Assembly: GCA_038093975.1 (NCBI GenBank)
Contig: JBBPTG010000105.1
Location: 1-64,000, forward strand
Source of the DNA: Chalciporus piperatus
Taxonomy: Eukaryota > Basidiomycota > Agaricomycetes > Boletales > Boletaceae
Length of the DNA: 64,000 nt
Direction of reading: 5' to 3'
The position numbers and the translations under genes are program-made. The notes beneath the pieces were generated by a model. The model had not been told where the DNA came from. It saw only the letters and a list, made by a program, of their open reading frames with translations, and ran no database searches. This document shows positions 1 to 12,213 of the stretch, piece by piece; position 1 is the first letter of the stretch; each line of letters opens with the position of its first letter.

Positions 1-1544
1 GGGTTTCGTGCAACGTTTCTGAAACCACAGACTCGGCGCTTAGGGGGGTTTCCACCTGCATGGGCTCGTTATCGTTTTGCGTGCATGTCACTGATTCTGC
101 AACGGGTGTGAGAGTCGGTTCCCCCATAGCAGATTGTTCTCCCGTAGGAGTGGTCACAGTGGCATCCTCGCTAAGCGATGAGGACACTGACTGAATATCG
201 GGCTCCGCGGAAATACTCTGATAGGTAGGCGTAGTGGAGGACGTGGACGTGGACGTGAAGGAAGGGGTGGTTTCGAATTCAACTGCTGTCTGCAGCACCG
301 TGAACACGGGTTCCGACACCAGTGGTTCACGTTCTGGTGTGACCTCATGTACGACCTGTTTCCCCCTGCTCAGCTCCTTGACCTTCTCCCACATCTTTGC
401 GACATGAGGGTCGACAAATTTCTGACGTTGGTCTTGGAGGAATAGCGCGAACTGTTGGAGTGCAAGGCCAATTCGCTTCGCCAATGGAACAGCATACGGT
501 TTGGTCGCATAATATCCGTCTTTGGTCCTGGTCACCGCCAGAAGGATATAGGGCTCCGCTTGGTACTGCCATCGCTGAAGATTATAAAATGCGGCTTGAG
601 CGCCAGGGACGACGCGCTGCTCGTATGTCTGCACTGCGCGTAAGCGATAAGGCTCCACTTGAGATTTGACCAGGTCGATTTGGGGCGCGACGTGTTTTTC
701 CCATTGAGGGAGAACATGTCTATTCCATTGTGGAACGACGCGTTGATTCCATTCTGGTACGATACGGTTCTCCCATTGGGGGACGACATGGAGGTTCCAT
801 TCTTCGTGAGCACGGTAAATGATCGGGGTAGTGATTTCGACAGCGCGGTGGATATAAGGTTTCGCACGTTCGACGTGAGGCGCAATAGAGGGGTGGGCGA
901 AGGCGGCCTGTATTGGGGGAATGATGTAGGGGTCGAGTACGATGCGTTTGTACTCAGTCAAGCCGCGACAAATAGGAGATTGGAGGTGCGTATCCTGAGG
1001 ACATACGGAGAACGTGTAGATGGTGAAAGCGAGGAGTAGAAATTTGGTAAGGAAGTCAAGGAAGGCTTGGAAGTTGGATTTTCGATATTTGTTCTGCGTT
1101 CGGTTAGGGAGAATGTCACGGTGAATCAAAGGACATACTCACTTTTCCATGCTTTTTGGCCCTCTTTGACTTGTTTCCGGAGTGGTCGTCCTATAAACAG
1201 AGTGAGCCCCTCGAGTATACAGGACTGTCGAGCACAAAGGGACCCAAACTATCTGGCCCCAGTAGAATCGAGCAGGATGGGGCCGCCTCACACGGAAAGC
1301 AACCCGACTAACCGAGCGGAGAATGACTGCGAAGAACACTCACAAGACCATTTCCGTGATCTTTATGACCATTTGAACTCGAGCCTGCAACTGAGACTGC
1401 AGGCTCATTCGAAGCAGAGTTGTTTGGCACGTTCGAAGCGTCCTTTGAGAGAGAGGTCCGTGGCGGACGTTGTGCTCCCTGAGCGGAGTGAGATTGCGCC
1501 AGTGGTGCTGATGGCACGACTGGTGTTCTGCGAGTGACGACCAT
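1..1544 (-). CDS. SHE10-like fungal membrane-anchored protein, 3' end outside window
   Basis: Unnamed family; I place it near fungal SHE10/outer-spore-wall-type proteins from pattern alone. Exons read 1544..1344, 1190..1143 and 1093..<1, all joining in phase 0 or in frame. The protein starts with a Ser/Pro-rich leader, then a basic stretch (KRAKKHGKNKYRK), one hydrophobic segment (FLLLAFTIYTFSV) and the motif CPQD...SPIC. This is followed by a run of amphipathic near-repeats rich in VVPQW / VAPQ units (about 675-800), and an acidic Ser/Thr tail. The arrangement suggests a type II membrane protein with a long coiled or apolipoprotein-like lumenal part. Start chosen because ATG 1544 opens the first exon and the two introns have clean GTGAGT donors. 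Function is not established; the C-terminus is missing here. Confidence 0.7.
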
Positions 1545-1938
1545 GGCGTGTTCAAGATGGTGTTAGGTAGGTTTGGCTGAAACGAAGGGCCTGTGATATA
1601 CTAAGAGTGTGGTTAGATAGTTCTGGGCATGAAGGCCGAGTCAACGGTGCTCAGCGTTAACGTTTTAATTTTGTTCGGTTGTGGATTCAACGACCAACCT
1701 CATACCTGGTTGGCACAGCCACACAAATGATGTAAGCGACGAGAATCAGGGGCTATTTCACCTAATTACTTGCAACCACAGGCCTAGGGCAGCGAGAAAT
1801 AGGTCGAGTAGACTGACTAGAGATTAGGACACAGCTAGGAAGACTTTTGTGTTCTGTGAATTATTATGTAATTGGAAGTATAAATGCGACTATCTGGGTG
1901 TGGTCGTCTCTTTCCTCCGTGCGTGTCCTCGCACCGTC
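1545..1938. other. Intergenic, divergent promoter region
   Basis: Lies between the start codons of the SHE10-like gene (minus) and the KEN-box gene (plus), so it should hold both promoters. I see no recognisable motif beyond scattered A/T stretches. The open frame that runs into the plus gene from 1849 begins with GTG, not ATG, so I do not extend the coding region upstream of 1939. Confidence 0.5.
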
Positions 1939-4169
1939 ATGTTTTTACGACAGGCTGTCAAGGTAACCTATGCTCACAAGAGGAGACGGGAGAATGCCAG
2001 AAAAATGCAGTCTTCACCCTTGGAGGTCCTTCCACCCGACAGGGACGACCTCACGCGTTCCCAAATGACCCATCGCATGCTCAAGAGGTCACGTCGTGTT
2101 GCTCTCGCCGAACACCTGGAAGATAAGAACGTCGATCATACACTCCTGAAAGAGCGTCTCACGAAGAGGATCAAACGTGCCGAGGAACGTATCCCACACG
2201 CTGAGCCCTCTGGGGCACCCTCCGATTTACCGATGGACCAGGACGACCTCACCGGCTTCCAAACACCGTTCCCTTCTTCTCCATTCATACACGAGTCAGC
2301 AGTCCCAAGGCCCTTGGATCCCGAGCAACTATCCCCGGTGCCAATTGCCAAACGAATCATCTCTCGCACTAGTTCCAGGAACCTGAAGGAGAATACCGCG
2401 CGCACTCAAACCCTAGCATCGCCCTTCAGCAGCCGTCCAGCTTCAGCCGCTTCTTCTCCGAAACGTAAAACAAAGGAAAGAGCCTCCCGTAAAGCTTCAC
2501 GGGTCCCTCGACATGCAAAGTCTCGCACCCTCTCAGGGATCTTCAAAGAAAACTCTCGACACGTTTCGCGGAAATCCTCAACTTTATCGCTCAGAGATAC
2601 CGAGAGAGATGCTCCTACCAGCCACGCGAAGCACCAGCGTTATCCTTCCAGCCCTTCAGCCTCGTATATGCGCTCTCAGTTTGCAGAGGAAGACTGGATG
2701 GCACCTCCGAAGGCACTTCTCCGTCGTTTTGATGACCGTGATGCGATCCAGACTCCGGGATCCGCTTATAGCGCTGGTTCTTTCTATAACGATTTCCCTC
2801 AGTATTGCTCGACGCCAGCAAATTCCAGATCGCGAAAGCGCAACCTCCAAGTTTCTCCTACCGGTGCCAATGGTTCGCGTGCTCCCGCTGCTCCGAATGG
2901 GCATTCTACTGATGCCGGCGCCGTCGACGTCGAAATGATCGATGACACGTTGCCCAACCGTCGACAAACCATTCACATCTCTGGCAATAGCATATTCTCA
3001 TCAGGCGATTTTACGATCGGGTCTCTTCCTGCCACTAAAAATGGTGCAAAGGTTGCGGAGGCGAAAGGTTCTACGCGTCGGAATGAATCAGCTGCGATGG
3101 TACCTCGTCAAGCCCCTACGGACGAACGGCATGCTGGCTACACACTGGCCGGCACATTTCTCGAGGAGTATAGTATGCCTATCGCGGAGCTGGTCAACTC
3201 TCCCGCATTGACCACAGCAACTAAACGTGATCAACAAGGTGTACCCAAGGTATCCGTCGGGGAACAAGCGTTCGCCTTACCCGGTAGCAGCCCTCCAGCG
3301 CCGAGAGCTGAAGCTAAAGCTAAACGAGGAGCGGCCGGTGCAGCTCCCGCTGTTGTCGCGTCTACACGCTTTGGTACACTGACTCCTCCGGCTTCCCCGG
3401 TGAGGACAAGGGATTCTCGACCGCCGTCAAGTCCTGCAACGGACTTGGCCCAAGAACTCCAATCGATGGGCCTTGGCGGTAGGTGTTCTAGGCAGTACGC
3501 TCGTTTGATCGTCCCAGGTTCTTCTCGCACATTCTATCTTGATCTCCCATCTCGCCAAACTTTCGCGCGACGCATATATTTCACGCAATACATCTAACCC
3601 AACCTCTTGACGAATGTCGCTTACAATTATAAACAGGGGCAGGTGACGCGGACACGCATTCGGACGGAGAAGCACCTCGTCCAGCACCCTCTGTCCCCCT
3701 CCAGACCCGTTCACACTCTCTTCAAGACGCCGCCAACATCGCCGGAGGCACTTGCGTCAAAAAGTCCACCAAACGCAAGCCTGCCCGAAACCGAGCAGGC
3801 ACCATCCGCGCATCCGACTTTCAAACCAAGTTGGGCGCCACCTCGTCGTCCAATGCTGCCCCTGCATCCACGGCGCACCACCCTACCACCAACGTGCGAC
3901 GTACCCGTTCTGGCACCGTCGTCGGCCCGAACTCCAAACTCGCGGCGAAAGGTGGTGCCGTCGAATCCCTCCCGGGCGTTCCGTCCGAGTCGGAATCTGA
4001 CGACGAGTTGTTGTTGAGAGGACCTTGGATGGAAGAGGACCTGGAGTACCTCGGTCTGCCGGTGTTTGCCAACAGGGAAGATGTCGAAGAGGACGAGATG
4101 AATTTGGGTGGGGCGTGGTATGGGTTGGAGATTGGTCCTCCTGGGCGAGCGGGGCTGAGAAGGCGGTGA
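1939..4169 (+). CDS. Basic, Ser-rich protein with two KEN boxes (candidate cell-cycle protein)
   Basis: Two exons, 1939..3478 and 3643..4169, joined through a split Gly codon (GTAGGT donor, CAG acceptor), giving 688 residues. No catalytic domain is visible. The protein is low complexity and strongly basic (KRRREN, KRKTKER, SRKRN), with Ser/Pro sites of CDK type (SSP, TPPASP) and two KEN motifs at residues 150-152 and 203-205, both in basic surroundings. The C-terminus is different: an acidic patch (SESESDDEL) followed by RGPWMEEDLEYLGLPVF, which looks like a short conserved binding motif. KEN boxes are the established recognition signal for APC/C-Cdh1, so a cell-cycle-regulated chromatin or cohesin-related protein (sororin-, securin- or shugoshin-like in design) is a reasonable guess, but I cannot assign homology. 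The start is the first in-frame ATG. Confidence 0.6.
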
Positions 4170-4859
4170 ATTGGTGACGGTCGTCGTGTATTCAAGGTTT
4201 GCTGGCATTCGCTCGTGTTTGCACTGACGTGGTCACTGTAGGTGGATTATTGCGGTATTCTGATGTCTCTGGTTTGCGTTCATCCTTCTCTGTATTGCTA
4301 TCGTGTTATCGTTTCGTCGTTGCGTTGCGGATTCCGCTTGCTATTCTTTGAACATCGATTGTATCGCTCTCAGGTTCATTGTATCGTTATCCCACTTCTC
4401 TTCGTTCTCTGCACTGTTCGAACTCGTGTTTACACCGCTGTAGTTTACTTTTTGACCAACACCCACACTGCACACCGAGATCATCGTCGACACTTGTGTA
4501 TTACATACAACAAACCAAGACACCCAGAGTATGTATGCTATGCTACACGTATTGATGATAGCAAGTCAAACAAAAAAACAAGCGCATGGGTAAACGATAG
4601 CAACAGGGGTATCAAAAGTATCGAGATGCTCGGGAAAACAAGAACGCGAGAGAGAGAGAGACAAAACGAGGAATCAGAGAAAAACGCCTAGTCTGTAGAC
4701 CTACACCCGTAAGGGCATACAAACATGGATTACAAACACCCGTGTATCGTGAATTCGTGAACAATCAATCGTCCGCGTCCGCGGGGTCGCAAGGCCGTCG
4801 CTGTCGATAGGTCATCGAGATATTCGTATTCGTATACGTGGTCGTGTGATCGTGAATGA
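4170..4859. other. Intergenic between convergent 3' ends
   Basis: 3' flanks of the KEN-box gene (plus) and the Smr gene (minus). It holds T-rich sequence, a short (GA)n run near 4648-4660 and A-rich tracts around 4570-4680, as expected for untranslated regions. The 149-codon open frame at 4242-4691 has fungal 3'UTR composition and no recognisable family, so it is not annotated. Confidence 0.5.
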
Positions 4860-7060
4860 TCATGACATATTCGGATGCCGTCCTCGCACGACGAGTCCAC
4901 CGTCCCAAACGCCGACGTTCCAGCCGTCCTTCAGCAGGGCACTCCGGACAGCAGGTTTGAGCACCCCCACGCCATTGACGGAGTGTGTACCACGACCAGT
5001 GATGATCTTTAACGGGTTCACTGGGGGGAGGAGGGGGGCATCGAGTGGGTCTTCGTTGGAGGAAAAAAAAAGGGGTGGATGGGACGTACCGGCAGAGCAA
5101 CCTTCGCGATTGAGGATTTCTTTCACGATGCTGACTGCCTCGGAGATGTTGGTACCGTGTAGGTCGATCGTACTGTGATCTACGGACGTGGACCTGGGTA
5201 GGGATATCACCGTCAGGCGAGAGTGAGGAAAGGTGAACGGAGGAAGGGGAAATACCGTTTCGCCTCGACCATAATCCGTGCTTCGTTCAGCGCCTCCTTG
5301 CGTGCCAACTCTTGGAAGTCCCTGGCCTGCAACACACACGTCAGGTCCAACGATAACGTAACGCAAGATCAAACGAAAGGAAAAGAACGACAAAACGAGT
5401 ACAGCAACCCGCTCACTCACCCTGTCCGCAAAATACAACGCCACTTCCCCACCACGCGTCCTCGAATTTCCCCTCCCCCACGCCTTGGACGCCTCCCTCA
5501 ACAACTCATTCCGCTTCTTCATACTCTCCGCCATCCGTCTGCTCACATCTAGTCGACTCAGTTCTCCGACTCCGTTTCCTGTGCCGCGGACTCGGCCAGA
5601 GGTGGCGGAACGACGGATTTGATTGCTCGCGTTGTAGGCGGGTATGTGGAGTGCGAGGGGGTGGGGACCTATGGGTGGCTTCACGGGGATGGTTTGCCAT
5701 TGGAAAGGCGAGGGTTGAGTAGTCGTCGGGGATGCTCCTGGGAGCGAGGATATGGATGCGCTCTTCCGCTTTGACGTAGGTGGTGGCTGGACCGGTGGCG
5801 GACCGGTCGGGAGTGCACTTCCGGGCCGGTCCTTACTCGGAGAAACGAACACGGAAGCGGGAACAGAAGCACTTGGAGAGAGGGGTGATTGTGGCTGAGA
5901 AAAGTGGTATACACCCATGGAGAGACTCCCTGATTCGAGATCGAGCTCGAGCTCGAGGAGGAGCCAGACGATGTCAATGGCGTCGTCTCCCAGTCCGCGG
6001 GTGGCACGGAGAGCGAGTTGGGCGTCGGCGTAGACGGTGGAACGTTGTTCGGGATCGAGGGAAGAGTACATGGGGGATTCACGGATGACGTCGAGCATGA
6101 TGAAGAGGGTTGGAGTGGTGGTTGGGTCGGGTTCTGTAGATGCCTTCTGTGCACCGGCGATGGAAGAGAGTGCAGCGCGGAGGGCTTTAGCTGGTGAGGA
6201 GTGGTTCGGTGAGTGGAAGTGGGATTGGAAGAACGAGGGTGGGTGGAGGGTGAGGAGGGTGGAGAGGTGCTCTGAAAGGGAGGATACCTGCGTCCATGGA
6301 TCGGGTGCGGGGGGTGCATTGAATGAAAGGGGAGGTGGAATATGTTGCTTTTGGCGGATGTCAACGAGGGTGATGGTCTTTCCACGAGCATTTTTCTTCT
6401 TTGCAGGTTTCCCGTTGACGGGCGGTTTTTTCTTTGATTCGACTTGTTTCCACAAGTAGTCATCTCCGTGTGGCGAGGGAGACTCTTCGTCGTCCAACGC
6501 ATCCAAGCCTCGTTCCTCGAGTTCACGGATGAATTCATTGGTCAGCAAATTCTCCACCACCCTTTCCATGTCGAAATCGCCTTCATCGCCTGTCCCGCAT
6601 TCGCTAAGCGCGCGTCTGAGTCGAGATGGAGGTATGTGTGGCAATGCAGCCTGCAAGAAACCTAGGGGCGAACTGAATGACTGGAGTGACAATGCAGAGG
6701 AGTCAGAAGCTGTCGAGCTTTCTGTGGTCTCTCCAAGCCAATCAGCACTGCTGTTCGAGTCATCCGTGGTCAGGTAGTGGGAGGAGAGGTGGGCTGAGTC
6801 GAGCTCACTGCAGAGCTCATGTTCATACTGTGCCGTGGCTTGGCTGGCGAGTTCCTTGAGGGTATTTCTGAGCGCGTCGACTTGTTCCTTTAGTGGGAGG
6901 TGGTCGCCGCCGCCGCCGCCGTGTGGGTCCAAGTCAGCGATAAGGGCGGCCAGGAGAGACGTGTCCAGGGGTGGACAGAATTCCGCCTTGAGAACGATCA
7001 GCACCCGAGATATGTTTCGTATGTTTTCCGCACCTGTAACATATCATATAACGAACCCAT
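4860..7060 (-). CDS. DUF1771 / Smr-domain protein
   Basis: Five exons: 7060..7034, 6986..5421, 5326..5256, 5193..5090, 5020..4860; 642 residues in frame. The tiny first exon encodes MGSLYDMLQ and splices in phase 0 onto AEFCPPLDTSLLAALIADL, the conserved N-terminus of this fungal family. The middle is a long low-complexity Ser/Pro region with a CUE-like acidic helix segment. The C-terminal third has the DUF1771 helix (SMKKRNELLREASKAW ... ARDFQELARKEALNEAR) followed by an Smr domain with the hallmark TIDLHG motif and the TGRG loop (IITGRGTHS). Smr domains bind or nick nucleic acid, and in fungi such proteins are linked to mRNA surveillance (CUE2-like). Molecular role here is inferred. The ORF as seen without splicing starts at a GTG, which is why an upstream exon was sought. 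Confidence 0.88.
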
Positions 7061-7307
7061 CGAGCTGAATGTTGATTTTTTATGTTCGAGTCTTGTGCCA
7101 GCTGTTTATAGTTGATAGATCTGGTCAATGCTTTTTGATTTCCCCTGCCAGGACTCACAGCAAGTCATCACGTGAGCGTGGCTGTGGTCTCATTACGATA
7201 CTCTCCTCTTGTATTTCGCCAAGTCATTGTCAAAGCAAGCTCAAAGCAAGTACACCTGGCCCCACATCATCTTATTCCCGTTCAAATACTCGGCTTGTAA
7301 TCTCATC

Positions 7308-7865
7308 ATGTTCTTCTATCTCTCCCTCCTTACAGCTATTGCATTACTGGCCATGTGTAAGTATCCGTACATTCTCCGCAGCACCCCGTTCTCATGCGCA
7401 TAACCATCTCCTATCATCACTATCAGTCGGATACCGCTACCGTGCTGCCGTCCTTCCCCATGTTCCTACCAGGATTAGGTCACTCCTTGGCTTGACCCAA
7501 TACGTCCCTCTGTCTACATTCTCCGGTCAAGCCGATGCAGGCTTGACCTCCGTCATGTTCGACATCGAGGCTAATATCAATGACGGTGACTCGCGAGCTG
7601 GTCTTGACGAGCGGGGCACTCAAGAGGTCCTGGAGATCATGAGAAGAGAACGAGTCAGGTATGTCATCTCCTCCACATAACACAACGCGTCACTGACACA
7701 ATCGGCTATACAGCTTCGACCAGGCAAGATTAATCCGTCACAACCAGATTCTTGCCCGTAATGGCATCGATCCTTCTGGTACGTCTCTCCCCATACCTCC
7801 AATGAAAATCTGACAACCCGATTCAAGGTATGCCACTGGATGCCAAGGCTGTAACACGGCTGTAA
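7308..7865 (+). CDS. Small conserved membrane-anchored protein, unknown function
   Basis: Four exons: 7308..7356, 7427..7658, 7714..7778, 7828..7865; 127 residues, every junction in frame with GTAAGT, GTATGT and GTACGT donors. Residues 1-17 form a hydrophobic N-terminus (MFFYLSLLTAIALLAM) that acts as a signal peptide or membrane anchor. The C-terminal part (FDQARLIRHNQILARNG ... GMPLDAKAVTRL) is regular, polar and looks conserved. I recall similar short basidiomycete proteins but no named family. Three introns in such a short gene and the consistent phases argue that it is real. No function is proposed. Confidence 0.7.
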
Positions 7866-8479
7866 ATACTTTTCATACTGCCGATGCTCCCTTTCCTTCC
7901 TGGTTATTGTGTTTTAACATCGGACATTGCTCGCACGCAGATTACCTCACGCTCCTTCGTCTTTATAATTATAGCTTCACTGGAAGCCATTTTATTCTTT
8001 CTGTACCTGTTAGCATGTTCACCTGGTACTCGCTCACTCAATACCAATCACAATCTGTTTTTCTATTTTATCACACTTGCAACCGAACCCTAAGTTCGCC
8101 GTCGCAGGATAGGATTAAGATGGTCACACCAGGGACTGAACGAATGTCTGCGTTCATCTGATTCTCGGGTCTGCCCAGCGGGCTCGAGTCTCTGGTCCGC
8201 TTAGGAGATATTGGCACGGAGTGAAAGATCAAAATCTGGAGCACACCCTCTTCATGCCGAGGTGAGCGGTCAAATTGGAAGTCACGCTGATGCATCATGC
8301 ATCCCATCATGGGTCGTCATGAAAATCAGCGCCTCAAAACTGAAGTACTGAAGTACTGAGGGAAAGTAACTTTAACTCAGAGTGAAAGCACACAGGGGAC
8401 AGTGCGAGCCGTCGATGTCCTTGATACAGGAACATGCATATGTACTTTGTTTGAGAAGCCAGCCTCCGTAAAATGGACA
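7866..8479. other. Intergenic between convergent genes
   Basis: 3' flanks of the small membrane protein gene and the F-box gene. The sequence is T-rich near 7880-8070 and contains an isolated ACCCTAA at about 8085. No gene or repeat is recognised. Confidence 0.5.
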
Positions 8480-10179
8480 CTATGTTACTACCACATCTTC
8501 CAAGGTAGGTATCAACGTCTTAACACTTGCCAGAACCCCCTCTGCATTCTCCACTTTGAGAATTTGAAGGCTGTCGAGGGAACAACCTGATCGGGATAGA
8601 AACCTTTGAAACTTTTCGTGGGGGAAGCGGAGTGTTGAGTACCCTTTAATGGAGAGACGACGCAAGTTGGGGAGAGTCACTGCGTCAAAGATAGCACACT
8701 GCCACCGCCTCTCCCTCTGCCACCCAGACATGCGGATGACTAGCGAATGCAGTTTAACATGAGTCAGACAGTGTGACACACCATCATCATCCTCCATGAG
8801 GCTGATGACCAAGCTTTCGAGGTTTGGACAAAGCTGGAGGAGCATCAAGATGATGGGCTCACTGGCATCGACCTTCACTACGAGGTGTGTTAGAGTTGGC
8901 CATTCAAGGTTGGATAAGGTCGATAGTATCAACCCAGGGTCGCGTTCACAGTGGGAGATTCTGCACAAGCGAGACTGGGGCAGTATGCTGGGTGTCTCCC
9001 GTCCCTGTTCTCCAGTGCCGATGTAGTACCCCAGTGCAGAGGCCATCCAAGTTGACTCGCCGATGTAGTCTTTATATCTCTCAACTTGGAGACTACACAG
9101 ATTGGGAAGCGTGAGTGTCTCCAGTGGTACGGCGTCACTGGCATCCAAGATGGTTATTGCAAGCGAACAGAGTTTGGGGTGAGTGATAAAGATAAGGCGG
9201 TCACGTTGGAAATGGAAGGCGACGAAGATAAAGTGCTCGAGGTTTGTGCACACCTGAAGGAGTGTGAAGAAGATATGGTCATCGCTGGAGTCTAGGCCGG
9301 ATTGTAAGTTCACAGAGAGGTGCGTGAGATTCGGCCAGCCAGGATTGAAGGCAGATAAGCGCAAAACGGGAGTGGAGATGACGAGGGTATGGAGGCAAGG
9401 TTGTGGTTGCACTATTGATATGCTTCGCGTGTTCTCGAGCATTTCCAGGGACCCGTTGAGAACGAGCCATTTGAGAACGGGAACGTCCTTGAGCAGCATG
9501 TCTGGTACAGCAGTGGATCCAAACCGGATATTCAATGCTTGACACTGAGTGGTGTAAGATTGCACGAGCTGTATGACCCCAGTATCAAGGATGTCGACTT
9601 TCAAAGAAAGTGGACTGCCCCTCGTATTCGAGAGCCAATGATGGTAAAGCCACGGCTTTCGCTCTGTCTTTTGCGAGCGGTACTGGCACAAAGACAGCGA
9701 ACACCATAGGCTGGGCGTGCTGTGTGCGATCTCCCTCCAGCGCCTACAAACCATAGTTAGGAGCATCGGAGCTTTCATCAGGTGAGGCTCGATGTACACC
9801 TCTGGGGGTAAACATGACAGGAAGATCTCCCTGAGTATCTCTGAAGGAAGGCGACGTATGGGTGATGATATGAAACCCTCATGCGCCCTTTTCGAGGACA
9901 ACGTGTGGTTCCGCTTCTTCCGCAGCTCATTGAGCACGTTTTCTGTGGCTTTTATGATGGCGTTAAGGTCGTCAATTATCTGCTGCTGCTGGGGCAAGAT
10001 CTGGCGGATCGCGGGAATGTCGTCTCCCCATGCCGCGTAGTTTGCATTGCAGTACTTGGTGTACGGGGTGTCGAAGGGTGGAAACTGTCATTAGTGTCAG
10101 CATTTTTGGGGGTCACTGGCGGAGGGTAAGAGGAAAGGAATCTTACAATCGCGTGAGGATCAGGGAGCTGAATTGACAT
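8480..10179 (-). CDS. F-box protein with leucine-rich C-terminus
   Basis: Two exons: 10179..10147 and 10084..8480, phase 0, 545 residues. The first exon encodes MSIQLPDPHAI and continues with a FPPFDTPYTKYCNANYAAWG segment and a coiled coil (DDLNAIIKATENVLNELRKK). Then comes the F-box-like motif SPIRRLPSEILREIFLSCLP, followed by CRRWREIAHSTPSLW. The rest consists of irregular leucine-rich repeats (LRRLSIKGYSTL, LCSLQVERY). F-box proteins of this type recruit substrates to SCF ubiquitin ligases. They are greatly expanded in Agaricomycetes and the substrate cannot be guessed. The gene ends in a normal stop right after LEDVVVT, so it appears intact. Confidence 0.9.
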
Positions 10180-10595
10180 CGAAAGCAAGGCAGACGGTGA
10201 GTATATTAGTATCCGAGTCCCTGATACATCGACAGACTTACCTTTCGGATAATCTCTTCCACGATGGCAGACATTTTTCTGGGAGAGACGCATTTAGCGC
10301 TAATTGTTACTCAAGTTCAAAATTGGCGCCAACCACAAGGGATTTCCGTCCGAGTAAGTATATGGAGTTGGAGTTGGCGGAGAGAAGAGGTTTTGGTAAA
10401 TTTCCTCGGCAAACCCTTGGGGAGCAGGTTCAAGGTTGTAGACTCTAAAAGAGTTCTTAATGCGAGGAAGAAATGTCTGTCTTGCTTCGTCTGGGTTTTC
10501 TAGACGCTATCTGGAGATGATCGACATCTGTATGAGACAAATATGCGTCAACAAGAACTACGACTTGCGCCATCCACTCGCTCCCTTGAGGGAAC
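10180..10595. other. Intergenic, divergent promoter region
   Basis: Separates the start of the F-box gene (minus) from the start of the KAT14-like gene (plus). No clear TATA box or repeat is visible, and the open frames here have no family resemblance. Confidence 0.45.
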
Positions 10596-12213
10596 ATGCA
10601 AACCGATCGCTTCTCAACATGGACTGCGTCCGACGACGAGGACGAAGCATACAGCGAGGTATCACTTTCTAACCCGCAGCTCCCTCGACCACTTACCATC
10701 AGGACGCCTAGCATAAAGCACGATGCATCAAACGACGCAAGACTAACACCGGGCGAGGCGCTGCACAGTATCGAGTTACTAGGGCGTCTGCGTCCATCTC
10801 CGGGCTATTTGACGTCTTCCAATATGGCATGTATCCTGGGGAAACGGCGGAGGGAGAGGGAGAGGGTGGGGGCAAGGGGTTCGAGTCGATCATGGAAGGT
10901 TTACTTCCGGAGTATTTGGAGGCGCGTAAAGTCGCATGGGGTCGAACATCGGAAACGGCGGACTCGGTGCGTGTGCGGGAAACGCTACAAGGTGAGGGGA
11001 TTGACTGATCGGGGCAACGCATAGGGTGAACTCTTGCGTCCATTATCCCGTTTCGAAACTACGCGGGTACTGGAATATGCGAAGCAACGCGGTGGTCAAA
11101 TCATTTCCCTATCTGAGCTGGTCGTGTTACGAAAACTACAAGTCCAGCGTGTAAGTCACCGAGTGTGAGGTGTAGAACGCCTAGACTCACACCGTTTTCT
11201 TTCAGGAAAGACATCGAGTTGGGTTCAAGGATACATCTGCGATCCCTGCGACTGTCGGTTCCACTCTGGCTCCGCTCGATGTTCCACCTTCTGCACCCCT
11301 TCCACAAGGAGTGCTCGACTCGCTCAAAGGTATCCAAACTACCTACTACGAAAATTCTTTTGCAGCGCGCATATATGGGCACAAGCCACAGCAGCCACCG
11401 GGGCTAATTGCTACCGACTGGGAATCACGTTCGACGTGGACAAATCTCATGGAGGATATCCACGAACACTACTCTTATGCTCAGTCAGTTCAGACAATCT
11501 GACCATATCTCATGTCCGTGCTAACCAAGCCTTCCCTAGCCCTGAGAGAGATCAGACGGACAGGTCGAGTATCCCCATAACCTATGTTTGTCTTCAGCCC
11601 TCTCATGTGCGCCAGGTCCATGACCTCTTGGCGCGAGTATTCTGGGACGGCGTCGATGGTAAGCATTCGCCCTAGTACGGACCATGTTGCTTTATTGCTT
11701 ATCTGGCCGGATGTTACATCCGATCCATTGCTAGTCAGCGATTCGTTGCAATACTCCCCGGAGCGTTGTACCGTTATAGCGATGTACGGCCACCTAGTCG
11801 TCGGTGCTGCGTTTTTGAGTTCTCCCCAAGAGACGTACATCACGTACCTGGTTGTCAGAGCTGGCTGGGATAATTCGCAGATAGCGACGTACGCCCTTTT
11901 CTTTCTTTGTTTCCATCGCCTTCGGAGCACTTATCTCCATGCCATTCTATTCAGGACGATGTTGTATCATCTGATATCGCTCAATCCATACAGGGATATC
12001 ACTCTTCATGTATCCGCCAACAATCCAGCGATGGTGCGGTATCCACCATTCGTTTCCATGATTGTTCCATATTGACGATTCATTGCATTTCAGCTACTAT
12101 ACAATCGATTTGGATTCAAAGCTGAAGAATTCATCGCAGGGTTCTATGAAGAATACATGGATGCGCAATCAAAGGCATCGAAGAACGCATTTAGGCTTCG
12201 ACTTCGCCGGTGA
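10596..12213 (+). CDS. KAT14/CSRP2BP-like GNAT acetyltransferase
   Basis: Eight exons: 10596..10658, 10712..10966, 11025..11150, 11206..11483, 11540..11658, 11735..11888, 11955..12033, 12094..12213; 397 residues. The N-terminal half has a conserved segment around SGLFDVFQYGMYPGE and GFESIMEGLLPEYLEARK, then YYENSFAARIYG. The C-terminal half is a GNAT fold: TYVCLQPSHVRQVHDLLARV, FWDGVDVSDSLQY, a catalytic-core strand AYITYLVV-like (ETYITYLVVRAGW), the acetyl-CoA loop region (NSQIAT), ITLHVSANNPAM and LLYNRFGFKAEEF. This order and wording match the GNAT domain of metazoan KAT14 (CSRP2BP), a subunit of the ATAC complex. Exon 2/3 joining is the weakest point: the obvious donor at 10992 gives a stop, so the upstream GTGCGT donor at 10967 is used. 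Histone or other protein substrate is unknown. Confidence 0.8.

Noticed and set aside
1849..1938. 90-nt upstream extension of the KEN-box protein
   Set aside because: The open frame begins with GTG; the first in-frame ATG is 1939.
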